A DNA stretch of 64,000 bases from Klebsiella huaxiensis (GCF_003261575.2 NZ_CP036175.1:3968001-4032000), one strand, 5' to 3'. Positions 37,208 to 45,900 are shown, counted from the stretch's first letter. Numbers and translations are program-made. Notes: generated by a model from the letters alone, not told the origin.

Positions 37208-37232
37208 GCTCCCCGTCCTGTAGACGAGGAGC
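37208..37232 (-). terminator. Terminator-like hairpin after adhE paralogue
   Basis: On the minus strand GCTCCTCGTC pairs with GACGGGGAGC (one G-U), loop TACAG, followed by a weak T-rich tail. Confidence 0.6.
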
Positions 37233-37237
37233 GGCAA

Positions 37238-39850
37238 TTACGCTTCGCGATAAATATCCCCGTAATAGCTGGCTAGCAGTATCTGACGCAACTCAACCAC
37301 CAGCGGATAGCGTGGGTTGGCGCCGGTGCACTGGTCATCGAAGGCGTCTTCGGACAGCTTATCGACGTGGGCGAGGAAATCGGCTTCCTGCACGCCCGCT
37401 TCGCGGATCGATTTCGGAATGCCCAGCTCGGCTTTGATACTCTCCAGCCACGCCAGCAGCTTTTCGATTTTCGCCGCAGTGCGGTCTCCCGGCGCGCTCA
37501 GGCCTAAATGATCGGCAATCTCTGCGTACCGACGACGGGCTTGCGGACGGTCGTACTGGCTGAACGCCGTCTGCTTGGTCGGGTTGTCGTTGGCGTTATA
37601 ACGAATGACGTTGCAGATCATCAGCGCATTCGCCAGACCGTGCGGAATGTGGAACTGCGAGCCCAGCTTGTGCGCCATGGAGTGGCACACCCCGAGGAAG
37701 GCGTTAGCAAAGGCGATCCCGGCGATGGTTGCCGCATTATGGACGCGCTCGCGGGCCACCGGGTTTTTCGACCCCTCGTGATACGAAGCGGGCAGATACG
37801 CTTTCAGCAGCTTCAGCGCCTGCAGCGCCTGACCGTCAGAGAATTCGGAGGCCAGCACGGAAACATAGGCTTCCAGCGCGTGGGTCACTGCGTCCAGACC
37901 ACCGAAGGCGCACAGGGACTTCGGCATATCCATTACCAGGTTAGCGTCGATAATCGCCATATCCGGGGTCAGTGCGTAGTCCGCCAGCGGATATTTCTGC
38001 CCGGTGGCATCGTCGGTGACCACCGCAAACGGCGTGACCTCCGATCCGGTGCCGGAAGTGGTGGTGATCGCCACCATCCGGGCTTTGACGCCCATTTTCG
38101 GGAAGGTGTAGATACGCTTGCGGATATCCATAAAGCGCAGCGCCAGCTCTTCGAAGTGGGTTTCCGGATGCTCGTACATCACCCACATGATTTTCGCCGC
38201 ATCCATCGGCGATCCGCCGCCCAGGGCTATGATGACGTCGGGCTTGAAGGAGTTAGCCAGCTCTGCACCTTTGCGCACGATGGTCAGCGTCGGGTCGGCT
38301 TCCACTTCAAAGAAGACTTCGGTTTCGACGACCGCCGCTTTCAGCACGGAAGTGATCTGATCCGCGTATCCGTTGTTGAACAGGAAGCGGTCGGTGACGA
38401 TCAGTGCGCGCTTATGGCCATCGGTGATCACTTCATCCAGCGCGATGGGCAGAGAGCCGCGGCGGAAATAGATGGATTTCGGAAGTTTATGCCACAGCAT
38501 ATTTTCAGCTCGCTTTGCCACGGTTTTCTTGTTGATCAGATGTTTCGGCCCGACGTTTTCCGAGATAGAGTTACCGCCCCAGGAGCCGCAGCCCAGGGTC
38601 AGGGAGGGCGCGAGACTAAAGTTATAGAGATCGCCAATGCCGCCGTGGGAGGTCGGGGTGTTAATCAGGATGCGTGCGGTTTTCATTTTTTCGCCAAAGG
38701 TCATCACCCGCGCGGCCTGGTTATCCTGGTCGGTATAGAGGCAGGAGGTGTGGCCGATGCCGCCCATATCGACCAGCTTCACCGCTTTCTCCACGGCGTC
38801 GGCGAAATCTTTCGCCCGATACATGGCCAGCGTCGGGGAGAGCTTTTCATGTGCAAAAGGCTCGCTATCGTCGATAGCTTTAACTTCGCCAATCAGGATT
38901 TTTGTATCGGAAGGCACGCTGATCCCGGCCATTTCGGCAATTTTAATCGCCGACTGCCCGACAATCGCCGCGTTTAACGCGCCGTTTTTCAGCAGGATAC
39001 CCTGAACCGCTTTCAGTTCTTTTCCCTGTAGCAGGTAGCCGCCGTGGCTGGCGAAACGCTCGCGCACCGCGTTATAGGCGGCATCAACCACCACCACCGA
39101 CTGTTCGGAAGCGCAGATCACGCCGTTATCGAAGGTTTTTGACATCAGGATGGAGGCTACCGCCCGCTTCACGTCGGCGGTTTCATCAATCACTACTGGG
39201 GTGTTACCCGCGCCAACGCCTATCGCTGGTTTACCGGAGCTGTAGGCGGCCTTCACCATACCCGGTCCGCCGGTGGCGAGGATCAGATTGATATCCGGGT
39301 GGTGCATCAGGCGGTTAGACAGATCTACGGTTGGTTCGTTAATCCAGCCAATGATGTCCGGTGGCGCACCGGCCTCGACTGCGGCACGCAACACGATTTC
39401 CGCCGCGCGGTTGGTGGCATTTTTCGCCCGCGGATGCGGCGAGAAGACGATGCCGTTACGGGTTTTCAGGCTAATTAGCGATTTAAAAATAGCGGTAGAA
39501 GTCGGATTGGTGGTGGGGACAATCCCGCAGATCAGCCCAATGGGCTCGGCGATGGTCATGGTGCCAAAGGCTTCGTCTTCGCCAAGAACCCCGCAGGTTT
39601 TTTCGTCTTTATAGGCGTTGTAGATATATTCAGACGCGAAGTGGTTTTTAATCACTTTATCTTCCACGATGCCCATGCCGGACTCGGCGACCGCCATTTT
39701 CGCCAGCGGAATGCGGGCATCAGCGGCGGCTAGAGCGGCAGCGCGGAATATTTTGTCAACCTGTTGTTGCGTGAACCCCGCGTACTGACGCTGAGCTTTT
39801 TTGACGCGCGCAACCAGCGCGTTTAATTCTTCAATGGAATTAATCGACAT
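37238..39850 (-). CDS. Bifunctional aldehyde-alcohol dehydrogenase, AdhE paralogue
   Basis: An 870-residue fusion of a CoA-acylating aldehyde dehydrogenase (about 1-440; catalytic Cys in FDNGVICASEQS) and an iron-dependent alcohol dehydrogenase (about 450-870; GGGSPMDAAK, GGLDAVTHALEAY, and Fe-ligand histidines in VCHSMAHKLGSQFHIPHG). It is strikingly similar to E. coli AdhE but lacks that protein's lysine/alanine-rich C-terminal tail of about 20 residues, ending ASYYGDIYREA. It is the last gene of the MFS-SDR-transketolase operon, after a GC-rich hairpin. It probably oxidises or reduces an aldehyde made by the pathway. The housekeeping adhE would be elsewhere. ATG 39850 has GAGG upstream. 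Confidence 0.93.
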   Translation of the reverse strand: MSINSIEELNALVARVKKAQRQYAGFTQQQVDKIFRAAALAAADARIPLAKMAVAESGMGIVEDKVIKNHFASEYIYNAYKDEKTCGVLGEDEAFGTMTIAEPIGLICGIVPTTNPTSTAIFKSLISLKTRNGIVFSPHPRAKNATNRAAEIVLRAAVEAGAPPDIIGWINEPTVDLSNRLMHHPDINLILATGGPGMVKAAYSSGKPAIGVGAGNTPVVIDETADVKRAVASILMSKTFDNGVICASEQSVVVVDAAYNAVRERFASHGGYLLQGKELKAVQGILLKNGALNAAIVGQSAIKIAEMAGISVPSDTKILIGEVKAIDDSEPFAHEKLSPTLAMYRAKDFADAVEKAVKLVDMGGIGHTSCLYTDQDNQAARVMTFGEKMKTARILINTPTSHGGIGDLYNFSLAPSLTLGCGSWGGNSISENVGPKHLINKKTVAKRAENMLWHKLPKSIYFRRGSLPIALDEVITDGHKRALIVTDRFLFNNGYADQITSVLKAAVVETEVFFEVEADPTLTIVRKGAELANSFKPDVIIALGGGSPMDAAKIMWVMYEHPETHFEELALRFMDIRKRIYTFPKMGVKARMVAITTTSGTGSEVTPFAVVTDDATGQKYPLADYALTPDMAIIDANLVMDMPKSLCAFGGLDAVTHALEAYVSVLASEFSDGQALQALKLLKAYLPASYHEGSKNPVARERVHNAATIAGIAFANAFLGVCHSMAHKLGSQFHIPHGLANALMICNVIRYNANDNPTKQTAFSQYDRPQARRRYAEIADHLGLSAPGDRTAAKIEKLLAWLESIKAELGIPKSIREAGVQEADFLAHVDKLSEDAFDDQCTGANPRYPLVVELRQILLASYYGDIYREA

Positions 39851-39876
39851 GGAAACCTCGAACGGAAACAGAAAAG

Positions 39877-39899
39877 CGCCGCCGCAGAACGCGGCGGCG
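39877..39899 (-). other. Intercistronic GC-rich hairpin before the adhE paralogue
   Basis: CGCCGCCGC and GCGGCGGCG form a nine-pair stem with loop GTTCT on the minus strand, followed by CTTTTCTGTTT. It may attenuate read-through or protect upstream mRNA. Confidence 0.6.
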
Positions 39900-39906
39900 A
39901 AAGCGA

Positions 39907-40905
39907 TTAACGCAGACGATACTTAATTTTTTCGACCATCATCGCAGTAGATATACCATAGCGGTCATGTAGCGTCGGTAGCGCGCCAGCCAGCAGGAAT
40001 TCGTCGGGCAGGCCAACCGTATCCAACTCGCAGCGCACACCTTTACGCATCAGCAGCGCGGCTACCGCTTCTCCCAACCCACCGACTGAGGTGTGGTTTT
40101 CCGCAGTGATCACCAGACGACCTGGCTTCGAGGCTTGCTCAATAATCGCTTTTTCATCAAGTGGTTTGATTGTCGGCACGTGCAGCACCGCCACGCTGAT
40201 ATTGTCGGCGCGCAGTTTCTCCACCGTTTCAAGAGCGCGCATGGTCATCAACCCGGAAGAGATAATCAGCACATCGTTACCGTCCTCCAGCAGCTTCGCT
40301 TTGCCCAGTTCGAATTTATAGTCATATTTATCCAGCACCAGCGGTACCCTGCCGCGCAGCAGGCGCATATAAACCGGGCCGTTATGATCGGCGATCGCCG
40401 GTACCGCCTGTTCTATCTCCAGTGCATCACAAGGGTCAACTATCACCATGCCGGGGATGCCGCGCATAATCGCCAGGTCTTCCGTAGCCTGATGACTTGG
40501 CCCGTAACCGGTGGTGAGACCCGGCAACGCCGCGCAGATTTTCACGTTCAGATGCTCTTCGGCGATAACCTGATGGATAAAATCATAGGCCCGGCGGGTA
40601 GCAAAAGCGGCGTAGGTGGTGGCGAAAGGGATAAATCCCTCTTTCGCCATTCCCCCAGCGGCCCCCATCAGCAGCTGTTCCGCCATCCCCATCTGGAAGA
40701 AGCGATCCGGAAAGGCCTGGGCGAAAATATGCAGATCAGTATACTTCGACAGGTCGGCGGTCATACCGACGATTTCCGGGCGTTGTGCCGCCAGCTTCGA
40801 GAGCGCGACACCAAACGGAGCAGGAACAGTCACCTGATCTTCATCGGCAATTGAAGCGATCATTGCAGACGTTTTTAAACGGGGTTTCTGAGTAGTCTGG
40901 CTCAT
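39907..40905 (-). CDS. Split transketolase, C-terminal subunit
   Basis: A 332-residue protein equal to the pyrimidine-binding plus C-terminal domains of transketolase (Transket_pyr about 35-200; Transketolase_C about 215-325). The conserved glutamate that activates thiamine diphosphate lies in FFQMGMAEQLLMGAAGG. It forms an active enzyme with the N-terminal subunit upstream. ATG 40905 shares a base with the upstream stop (TAATG) and follows GGAAGGAG; the longer frame from 40959 is rejected. Such split transketolases act in special sugar pathways, for instance AptAB for apulose-4-phosphate and SqwGH for sulfofructose; the substrate here is unknown. Confidence 0.92.
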   Translation of the reverse strand: MSQTTQKPRLKTSAMIASIADEDQVTVPAPFGVALSKLAAQRPEIVGMTADLSKYTDLHIFAQAFPDRFFQMGMAEQLLMGAAGGMAKEGFIPFATTYAAFATRRAYDFIHQVIAEEHLNVKICAALPGLTTGYGPSHQATEDLAIMRGIPGMVIVDPCDALEIEQAVPAIADHNGPVYMRLLRGRVPLVLDKYDYKFELGKAKLLEDGNDVLIISSGLMTMRALETVEKLRADNISVAVLHVPTIKPLDEKAIIEQASKPGRLVITAENHTSVGGLGEAVAALLMRKGVRCELDTVGLPDEFLLAGALPTLHDRYGISTAMMVEKIKYRLR

Positions 40906-41750
40906 TACAGCACTCCTTCCGGTTTGTTGGCATCCAACTCCGCAATCGCTTTTTGCCATTCATCAGCATCGACGCGTATAAAATGGTTCTTATCGCGGGT
41001 TTCAAGGAACGGTACGCCTTTACCCATCAGCGTGTCGCAAAGAATGACTCGCGGCTGTTCGCCAGGATGGCTTTTCGCGTTATCAAAGGCGGCAATCACC
41101 GCAGCTTGATCGTTTCCGTCCACACGCTGTACGTACCAGCCGAAAGCGGCCCATTTCTCGTGTAGCGGTTCAAAGCCGAGAATTTTGCGCGAATCGCCGT
41201 CGGCCTGTTGTTTGTTCACATCGACGATATTAATCAGATTGGTCAGGCCATAGTGGGCCGCCGACATCGCCGCTTCCCAGGTTGAACCTTCGTCCAGTTC
41301 ACCATCCGACATCGAGTTATAGACCCACGACGCGCTTCCCTTTTGCCTCAGCCCAAGCGCCATCCCCACGGCGATAGACAGCCCTTGCCCTAATGAACCG
41401 CCAGACATCTCCATCGCTGGCGTATAGGTTGCCATTCCTGACATCGGCAGGCGGCTATCATCGGAACCGTAGGTTTCCAGCTCCTCCTCAGGGATAATTC
41501 CCGCCTCCAGCAGCGCCGCATAATAGGCGATGGCATAGTGACCGTGAGAGAGCAGGAAGCGGTCGCGCCCTTCCCACTCAGGGTCTTGCGGACGATAACT
41601 CATTGCATGGCTGAACGCGGTCGCCAGCACATCAGCATAACCCAGCGCCTGGCCAATATAGCCCTGCCCCTGAACTTCCCCCATTCGCAGAGCATAGCGA
41701 CGGATACGCCACGCCGCAGCGGCAACTTTTTGTGATTCGGTCGTCTTCAT
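40905..41750 (-). CDS. Split transketolase, N-terminal (TPP-binding) subunit
   Basis: A 281-residue protein equal to the thiamine-diphosphate-binding half of transketolase. The TPP/metal motif reads SDGELDEGSTWEAAMSAAH...NIVDVNKQQ, with Ser in place of the first Gly of the usual GDG. Conserved LSHGHYAIAYYAAL and GGSLGQGLSIAVGMALG contact the cofactor. It lies 13 bp after the SDR gene and is coupled to the C-terminal subunit by TAATG. ATG 41750 follows GAGG. Separate N and C subunits distinguish it from the housekeeping TktA/TktB. Confidence 0.92.
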   Translation of the reverse strand: MKTTESQKVAAAAWRIRRYALRMGEVQGQGYIGQALGYADVLATAFSHAMSYRPQDPEWEGRDRFLLSHGHYAIAYYAALLEAGIIPEEELETYGSDDSRLPMSGMATYTPAMEMSGGSLGQGLSIAVGMALGLRQKGSASWVYNSMSDGELDEGSTWEAAMSAAHYGLTNLINIVDVNKQQADGDSRKILGFEPLHEKWAAFGWYVQRVDGNDQAAVIAAFDNAKSHPGEQPRVILCDTLMGKGVPFLETRDKNHFIRVDADEWQKAIAELDANKPEGVL

Positions 41751-41763
41751 CTGATTGCCTCGC

Positions 41764-42513
41764 TTAGTGGATTAACATGCCGCCGTTGACGTCCAGGGTG
41801 ATGCCGGTGGAGTAGGATGAGAGGGAGCTTCCGAGGAACAGCGCAGCACGTGCGATGTCCACAGCATCACCAAGGCGATTCATCGGGATCCCGGCGAGAA
41901 TATTGGTGGTCATTTCATCGGTCAGCTTACCGGCGGTAATATCGGTCTGAATCAGCCCCGGGGTAATACAGTTGACGCGGACGTTATCCGGTCCCAGCTC
42001 ACGTGCCATCGCCCTCGCCAGCCCCAACACGCCAGCTTTTGCCGCGCTGTAGTGCGGGCCGCCGAAGATACCGCCGCCGCGCTGGGCGGAAACGGAAGAG
42101 ATGCAGACGATGCTGCCAGATTTCTGCGCCCGCATTGCCGGAATCACCGCCTGCGACATCAGCAGCGTGCCGCGCAGGCTGACGTCCAGCACCGCATCAT
42201 AGTTGGCGCGCTTAATATCCATTAGCTTCAGCGGCTGAGTAATGCCTGCATTATTGACCAGCACGTCAACCCGACCGTATTTCGCCATAATTTGCTCAAT
42301 CGCCGCCTGCACCTGAACTTCATCAGCGACGTTTGCCGCGAGACCAAGATGGCCTTCGCCTAATGCCGCAGCGGCGGCTTTACTGGCTTCGCCATTGAGG
42401 TCGATAATGACCACTTTGGCACCGTTTTCGGCAAATAATTTCGCTGTTGCAAAACCCAAACCGCGTACGGAAGCCGCGCCCGTAATAATGGCGACTTTAT
42501 CTTTTAATAACAT
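41764..42513 (-). CDS. Short-chain dehydrogenase/reductase
   Basis: A 249-residue classical SDR. The NAD(P)-binding loop is TGAASVRGLGFATA (9-22, a variant of TGxxxGxG), with NNAG at about 87-90. The catalytic Ser in SSVSAQRGG is followed by YSAAK, and there is a C-terminal dimer segment. An acidic residue (DLNGEA, about 38) after the second strand suggests NAD(H) over NADP(H). It resembles polyol, sugar-acid and FabG-like dehydrogenases. As second gene of the operon it probably oxidises the imported compound to a ketone that transketolase can use. The start has GGAG seven bases upstream. Confidence 0.9.
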   Translation of the reverse strand: MLLKDKVAIITGAASVRGLGFATAKLFAENGAKVVIIDLNGEASKAAAAALGEGHLGLAANVADEVQVQAAIEQIMAKYGRVDVLVNNAGITQPLKLMDIKRANYDAVLDVSLRGTLLMSQAVIPAMRAQKSGSIVCISSVSAQRGGGIFGGPHYSAAKAGVLGLARAMARELGPDNVRVNCITPGLIQTDITAGKLTDEMTTNILAGIPMNRLGDAVDIARAALFLGSSLSSYSTGITLDVNGGMLIH

Positions 42514-42563
42514 ATTTTCACTCCATGACTTTACGTCATATTAATTGACAGGAATATTTTCCA

Positions 42564-43895
42564 TTACTGTGGTTCATCGAGAAATAAAATAACCACCAGA
42601 CCTATTGCGGCACAGATACCAAAATAGGTGAAGACTGAATTAAAGCTACCAGTCTGGTCGAGTAAGAACCCCGCAGCCATTGGGGCAACGAATCCACCGA
42701 GGTTGCCACCGCTATTAATAATAGAAGAGGCGATTGGATAGGTTTTACTATCCGAAACGGCCATACCGTAGGCGGTAAAGGCCGGCCAGCCGATATTCAA
42801 ACATAAACCGACAAAGAATAATCCAACGCAAACTGCCCAGGTGCTTGCCGGAATATTCAACATAATGAGCATCATGACGACCGTTGAGATAGCGGTAAAC
42901 ATCATAGTTGGCTTACGACGGCGGCCTAATAATTTATCAGAAATCCATCCACCACCAATTGCGCCAATAAATCCACCGATGCACGGCATACTTGCCACAA
43001 AGCCCATGCTCATCACATCAAAACCGCGTTCTTTGACTAAATACAGCGGGATCCAGGTTAATAAACCATACAGCACGCTAACCATCATAAAATAGGCCAG
43101 ACAGTCGCCAAGAATATTTTTAGAGGTAAACAAACCTTTTGCTGTATCAATAGGAGCCATCTTTTTCACGCGGATTATTTTATCCAGCCAGGTAAATTTA
43201 TCGGCAATAAGGATATTTTCACGCTCGACACTCTTATTTTCATCACGCCCGGCATTGATCTCATCCAGTTCACTTTGCGAAACGAAACCACTCTCGGAAG
43301 GTTTTGATTTCACCAGCAGATACCAGGCAATTGCAGCAAAAATTCCAGGGATCGCGAAAGAGAAGAACACCCAGCGCCAGCCCCAGGTGACCGCAATCCA
43401 CACCGCCAGCGGCGGTACAATAATCGGTGCAAACATGGTGGCAGCTATGTAAACGCCCGTTGCCGTGGCTTTCTCTTTCGGCGGGAACCAGTTATTGATA
43501 GTCGAAGCCAGCCCCACCGGGCACGGTCCTTCGCTAAGCCCTAGTCCCAAACGCACCATCTTCAGGCCAACAACCGAACTCACTGTGCCCATCAGCCAGG
43601 TAAAAGCGGAAAAACCAAAAATTGACAGCGAGACCAACCCTCGGGTACCACGTTTGGCAATGAAAAATCCGGCTGGGATCTGGCTTACCGCGTAGCCAAG
43701 GAAAAACATACTGGCGATGGCCCCGGCTTCAAAGTTGTTGATATGAAACTCATCAATGATGAACGGCAGCACCGCACCAATATTCGTTCTGTCGGCATAA
43801 TTTATTGCATACACCAGGAAAATCATCGTTAATACCACGAACCGATATTTTGTTTTCCTGGCGTCAGTACAGACTACAGTATCTATACGTGACAT
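42564..43895 (-). CDS. MFS transporter, anion:cation symporter-like
   Basis: A 443-residue permease with 12 predicted helices of the major facilitator superfamily. YAINYADRTNIGAVLPFI in helix 1 and the loop 2-3 motif GYAVSQIPAGFFIAKRGTRG are typical of the ACS family (hexuronate, glucarate, galactonate and related acid importers). A charged central loop (about 195-235) separates the halves. It is first in the five-gene operon and divergent from the LysR gene. A sugar acid or polyol-like anion is the likely cargo, but the family also carries neutral compounds. ATG 43895 follows AGGAT. Confidence 0.9.
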   Translation of the reverse strand: MSRIDTVVCTDARKTKYRFVVLTMIFLVYAINYADRTNIGAVLPFIIDEFHINNFEAGAIASMFFLGYAVSQIPAGFFIAKRGTRGLVSLSIFGFSAFTWLMGTVSSVVGLKMVRLGLGLSEGPCPVGLASTINNWFPPKEKATATGVYIAATMFAPIIVPPLAVWIAVTWGWRWVFFSFAIPGIFAAIAWYLLVKSKPSESGFVSQSELDEINAGRDENKSVERENILIADKFTWLDKIIRVKKMAPIDTAKGLFTSKNILGDCLAYFMMVSVLYGLLTWIPLYLVKERGFDVMSMGFVASMPCIGGFIGAIGGGWISDKLLGRRRKPTMMFTAISTVVMMLIMLNIPASTWAVCVGLFFVGLCLNIGWPAFTAYGMAVSDSKTYPIASSIINSGGNLGGFVAPMAAGFLLDQTGSFNSVFTYFGICAAIGLVVILFLDEPQ

Positions 43896-44224
43896 AGGGT
43901 ATCCTCATTATTGTTTTATGTTTTTTCGCGAACCTTACCGCATCGCGCCTTGTTATCAGGCCTGTGATTGCAATATAACAACCCCAAAAAGAAAGGGTAT
44001 TCAAAAAACCTCAATTATGAGTGAGAAAAATTTACTTCGTGACTACATTCAAATTCCTGTGAATGAGTTGGGCGCCAGGTTCTGCGTTTAAAACTGTTAA
44101 CTTCATCACGGATTCCTGGGTAATTTATTTTCCGGCATATGTTATGCTTGCTGATAATTCCTGCGATAATTGGCTTACATACTCCTTTGGGGTAATAAAA
44201 ACTTATCCCACCAACAGGAGTGAA
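43896..44224. promoter_or_regulatory. Divergent control region between MFS operon and lysR
   Basis: 329 bp, AT-rich. The inverted repeat CATTCA-N8-TGAATG (44046-44065) contains a T-N11-A core as expected for a LysR-type binding site and sits midway between the two starts. No open frame is supported. Confidence 0.55.
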
Positions 44225-45151
44225 ATGATGAATCAGCCGCTTCAAAATAAAAGCCTGCCGATGCCCTCCTTACGCAACATTCAGGCTTTCATCGAGGTTT
44301 CCGATACCGGTAGCCTCAATCTGGCCGCTGAAAATCTCAATATTACCGCTTCGGCTGTCAGCCATCAGATAGCCAGCCTTGAACAATATTTGGGAAAAAA
44401 GCTGTTTTCTCGCAGCAGTAAAGGGGTGATATTAACCACTATTGGCGAAAAATATCTTAAAGAGGTTTCCGGGGCATTAAATATAATTGGTCAGGCCACC
44501 AATCAGGTGATTAATGATATCCACCAAGATTATTTGCGTATTCATTCAGCACCTAGCTTTGGATTATTGTGGCTGATGCCCCGTCTTAATAAATTTCGCC
44601 AGACCTGGCCTGAGCTTAAAATTAGCCTGACCTGCTCTTATGAAAGCATTCAGTTCTCCCGCGATAATATTGATATCGATATTCGCCACGGGCTTTCTCA
44701 GTGGCCAACGCTGGTGGTCAAAACGATAAAGAATGAGCGCGTGCTCCCTTATACTTCATTATCTTATTTAGCTAGCCATAATATTCAGCTCATCGAAGAC
44801 TTACTGGCCTGCGATCTTATTCATTCAGATAGCACGTTGATCAACTGGAGTAACTGGTTATCCTGGCACAAGGTTCGCGTCTGGAATAAAAACTTTATAT
44901 TCAATTTCGACCGTTCATATATGAGTATTGAGGCGGCGCGTATGGGGATGGGCATTATTCTTGAAAGCAACCTGCTGGCCGGGCAGAGCATTAACCAGCG
45001 GCATTTGACCGCCGTTTTTACCAACGATGTGAGTATGCCGGTTAGCGCTCATCACTTTGTTTTACCGCACACCAACGAGCAAAAGGAGAAAGTGAAGATC
45101 TTCTTTAATTGGGTTTCTGAAGAGCTGAGTCGAGAAGGATTTTATATTTAA
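44225..45151 (+). CDS. LysR-family transcriptional regulator (GcvA-like)
   Basis: A 308-residue LysR regulator. The N-terminal helix-turn-helix (PSLRNIQAFIEVSDTGSLNLAAENLNITASAVSHQIASLEQYLG, split, about 14-60) is followed by an effector domain (about 95-300) of the GcvA type (DIDIRHGLSQW). It is divergent from the MFS-SDR-transketolase-AdhE operon and is almost certainly its regulator. AGGAG lies four bases before ATG 44225 and seven before ATG 44228; the longer frame from 44063 is not supported. Codon use is AT-rich compared with flanking core genes, consistent with recent acquisition. Confidence 0.9.
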   Translation: MMNQPLQNKSLPMPSLRNIQAFIEVSDTGSLNLAAENLNITASAVSHQIASLEQYLGKKLFSRSSKGVILTTIGEKYLKEVSGALNIIGQATNQVINDIHQDYLRIHSAPSFGLLWLMPRLNKFRQTWPELKISLTCSYESIQFSRDNIDIDIRHGLSQWPTLVVKTIKNERVLPYTSLSYLASHNIQLIEDLLACDLIHSDSTLINWSNWLSWHKVRVWNKNFIFNFDRSYMSIEAARMGMGIILESNLLAGQSINQRHLTAVFTNDVSMPVSAHHFVLPHTNEQKEKVKIFFNWVSEELSREGFYI

Positions 45152-45177
45152 CATCCGACGGTGGACAAACTTCAGAT

Positions 45178-45221
45178 GCACGCCTAAAGTTAATCAATCG
45201 ATTGATTAACTTTAGGCGTGC
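45178..45221. promoter_or_regulatory. Perfect 44-bp palindrome at the cecR start (probable CecR operator)
   Basis: Positions 45178-45199 are the exact inverted complement of 45200-45221; the core is AGTTAATCAATCGATTGATT. It ends one base before the cecR ATG (45223), so it must cover the promoter or leader. A TetR-family dimer-of-dimers site is the likely role. Confidence 0.85.
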
Positions 45222-45222
45222 G

Positions 45223-45900
45223 ATGACGACGACACCCATTACCAGCAAAGGCGAGCAGGCGAAAAGCCAGCTTATCGCTGCCGCTATCGCCCAGTTCGGT
45301 GAGTACGGCCTGCATGCTACTACCCGTGATATTGCCGCTCAGGCCGGGCAAAACATCGCGGCTATTCCTTACTATTTCGGTTCCAAGGACGATCTGTACC
45401 TCGCCTGCGCCCAGTGGATTGCCGACTTCATCGGCAATAATTTTCGCCCTCATGCGCAGGCGGCAGAAATGTTGCTCAGTGTGCCTGAACCGGATAAAGA
45501 CGAGATTCGCGCGCAGATCCTCGGGGCCTGCCAGAATATGATCCGACTGCTGACTGAAGACGGCACGGTGAACTTGAGTAAATTCATCTCCCGTGAACAA
45601 CTGTCGCCGACCCGTGCCTATCAGTTAATCCACGATCAGGTCATTGCCCCACTACACTGCTATCTGACAAGACTGATCGCGGCCTTCACCGGCCTTGAGG
45701 CAGACAGCACGCAAATGGTCCTCCATACCCATGCACTGCTCGGCCAGGTTCTCGCATTTCGCCTTGGCCGCGAAACCGTTCTGCGCCGCGCCGGTTGGGC
45801 CGAGTTTGATCAAGAAAAAACCGAACAAATCATTCAGGTCATCACCTGCCACGTTGATTTCGTTCTGCAAGGATTATCGCAAAGGAGTCTGGAGTCATGA
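45223..45900 (+). CDS. cecR: TetR-family regulator CecR (YbiH)
   Basis: A 225-residue TetR repressor. The N-terminal helix-turn-helix (ATTRDIAAQAGQNIAAIPYYFGSKDDLYLA, split, about 30-60) and the C-terminal DUF1956-type ligand domain match E. coli CecR, which controls ybhG-ybhFSR and rhlE and affects cephalosporin and chloramphenicol sensitivity. ATG 45223 is chosen by homology (MTTTPITSKGEQAK); an in-frame TTG at 45202 lies inside the palindrome. No proper Shine-Dalgarno is left, because the palindrome abuts the start. The TGA overlaps the ybhG ATG. Confidence 0.93.
   Translation: MTTTPITSKGEQAKSQLIAAAIAQFGEYGLHATTRDIAAQAGQNIAAIPYYFGSKDDLYLACAQWIADFIGNNFRPHAQAAEMLLSVPEPDKDEIRAQILGACQNMIRLLTEDGTVNLSKFISREQLSPTRAYQLIHDQVIAPLHCYLTRLIAAFTGLEADSTQMVLHTHALLGQVLAFRLGRETVLRRAGWAEFDQEKTEQIIQVITCHVDFVLQGLSQRSLES

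Noticed and set aside
37508..38977. A 489-codon open frame on the + strand opposite adhE
   Set aside because: It is fully antisense to a strongly conserved gene, and its composition is that of a reverse-strand shadow in high-GC coding DNA (Gln/His/Arg-rich). No ribosome-binding site.
45178..45221. Terminator of the lysR gene
   Set aside because: The palindrome has no loop or T-run and sits at the cecR start, so an operator is more likely.
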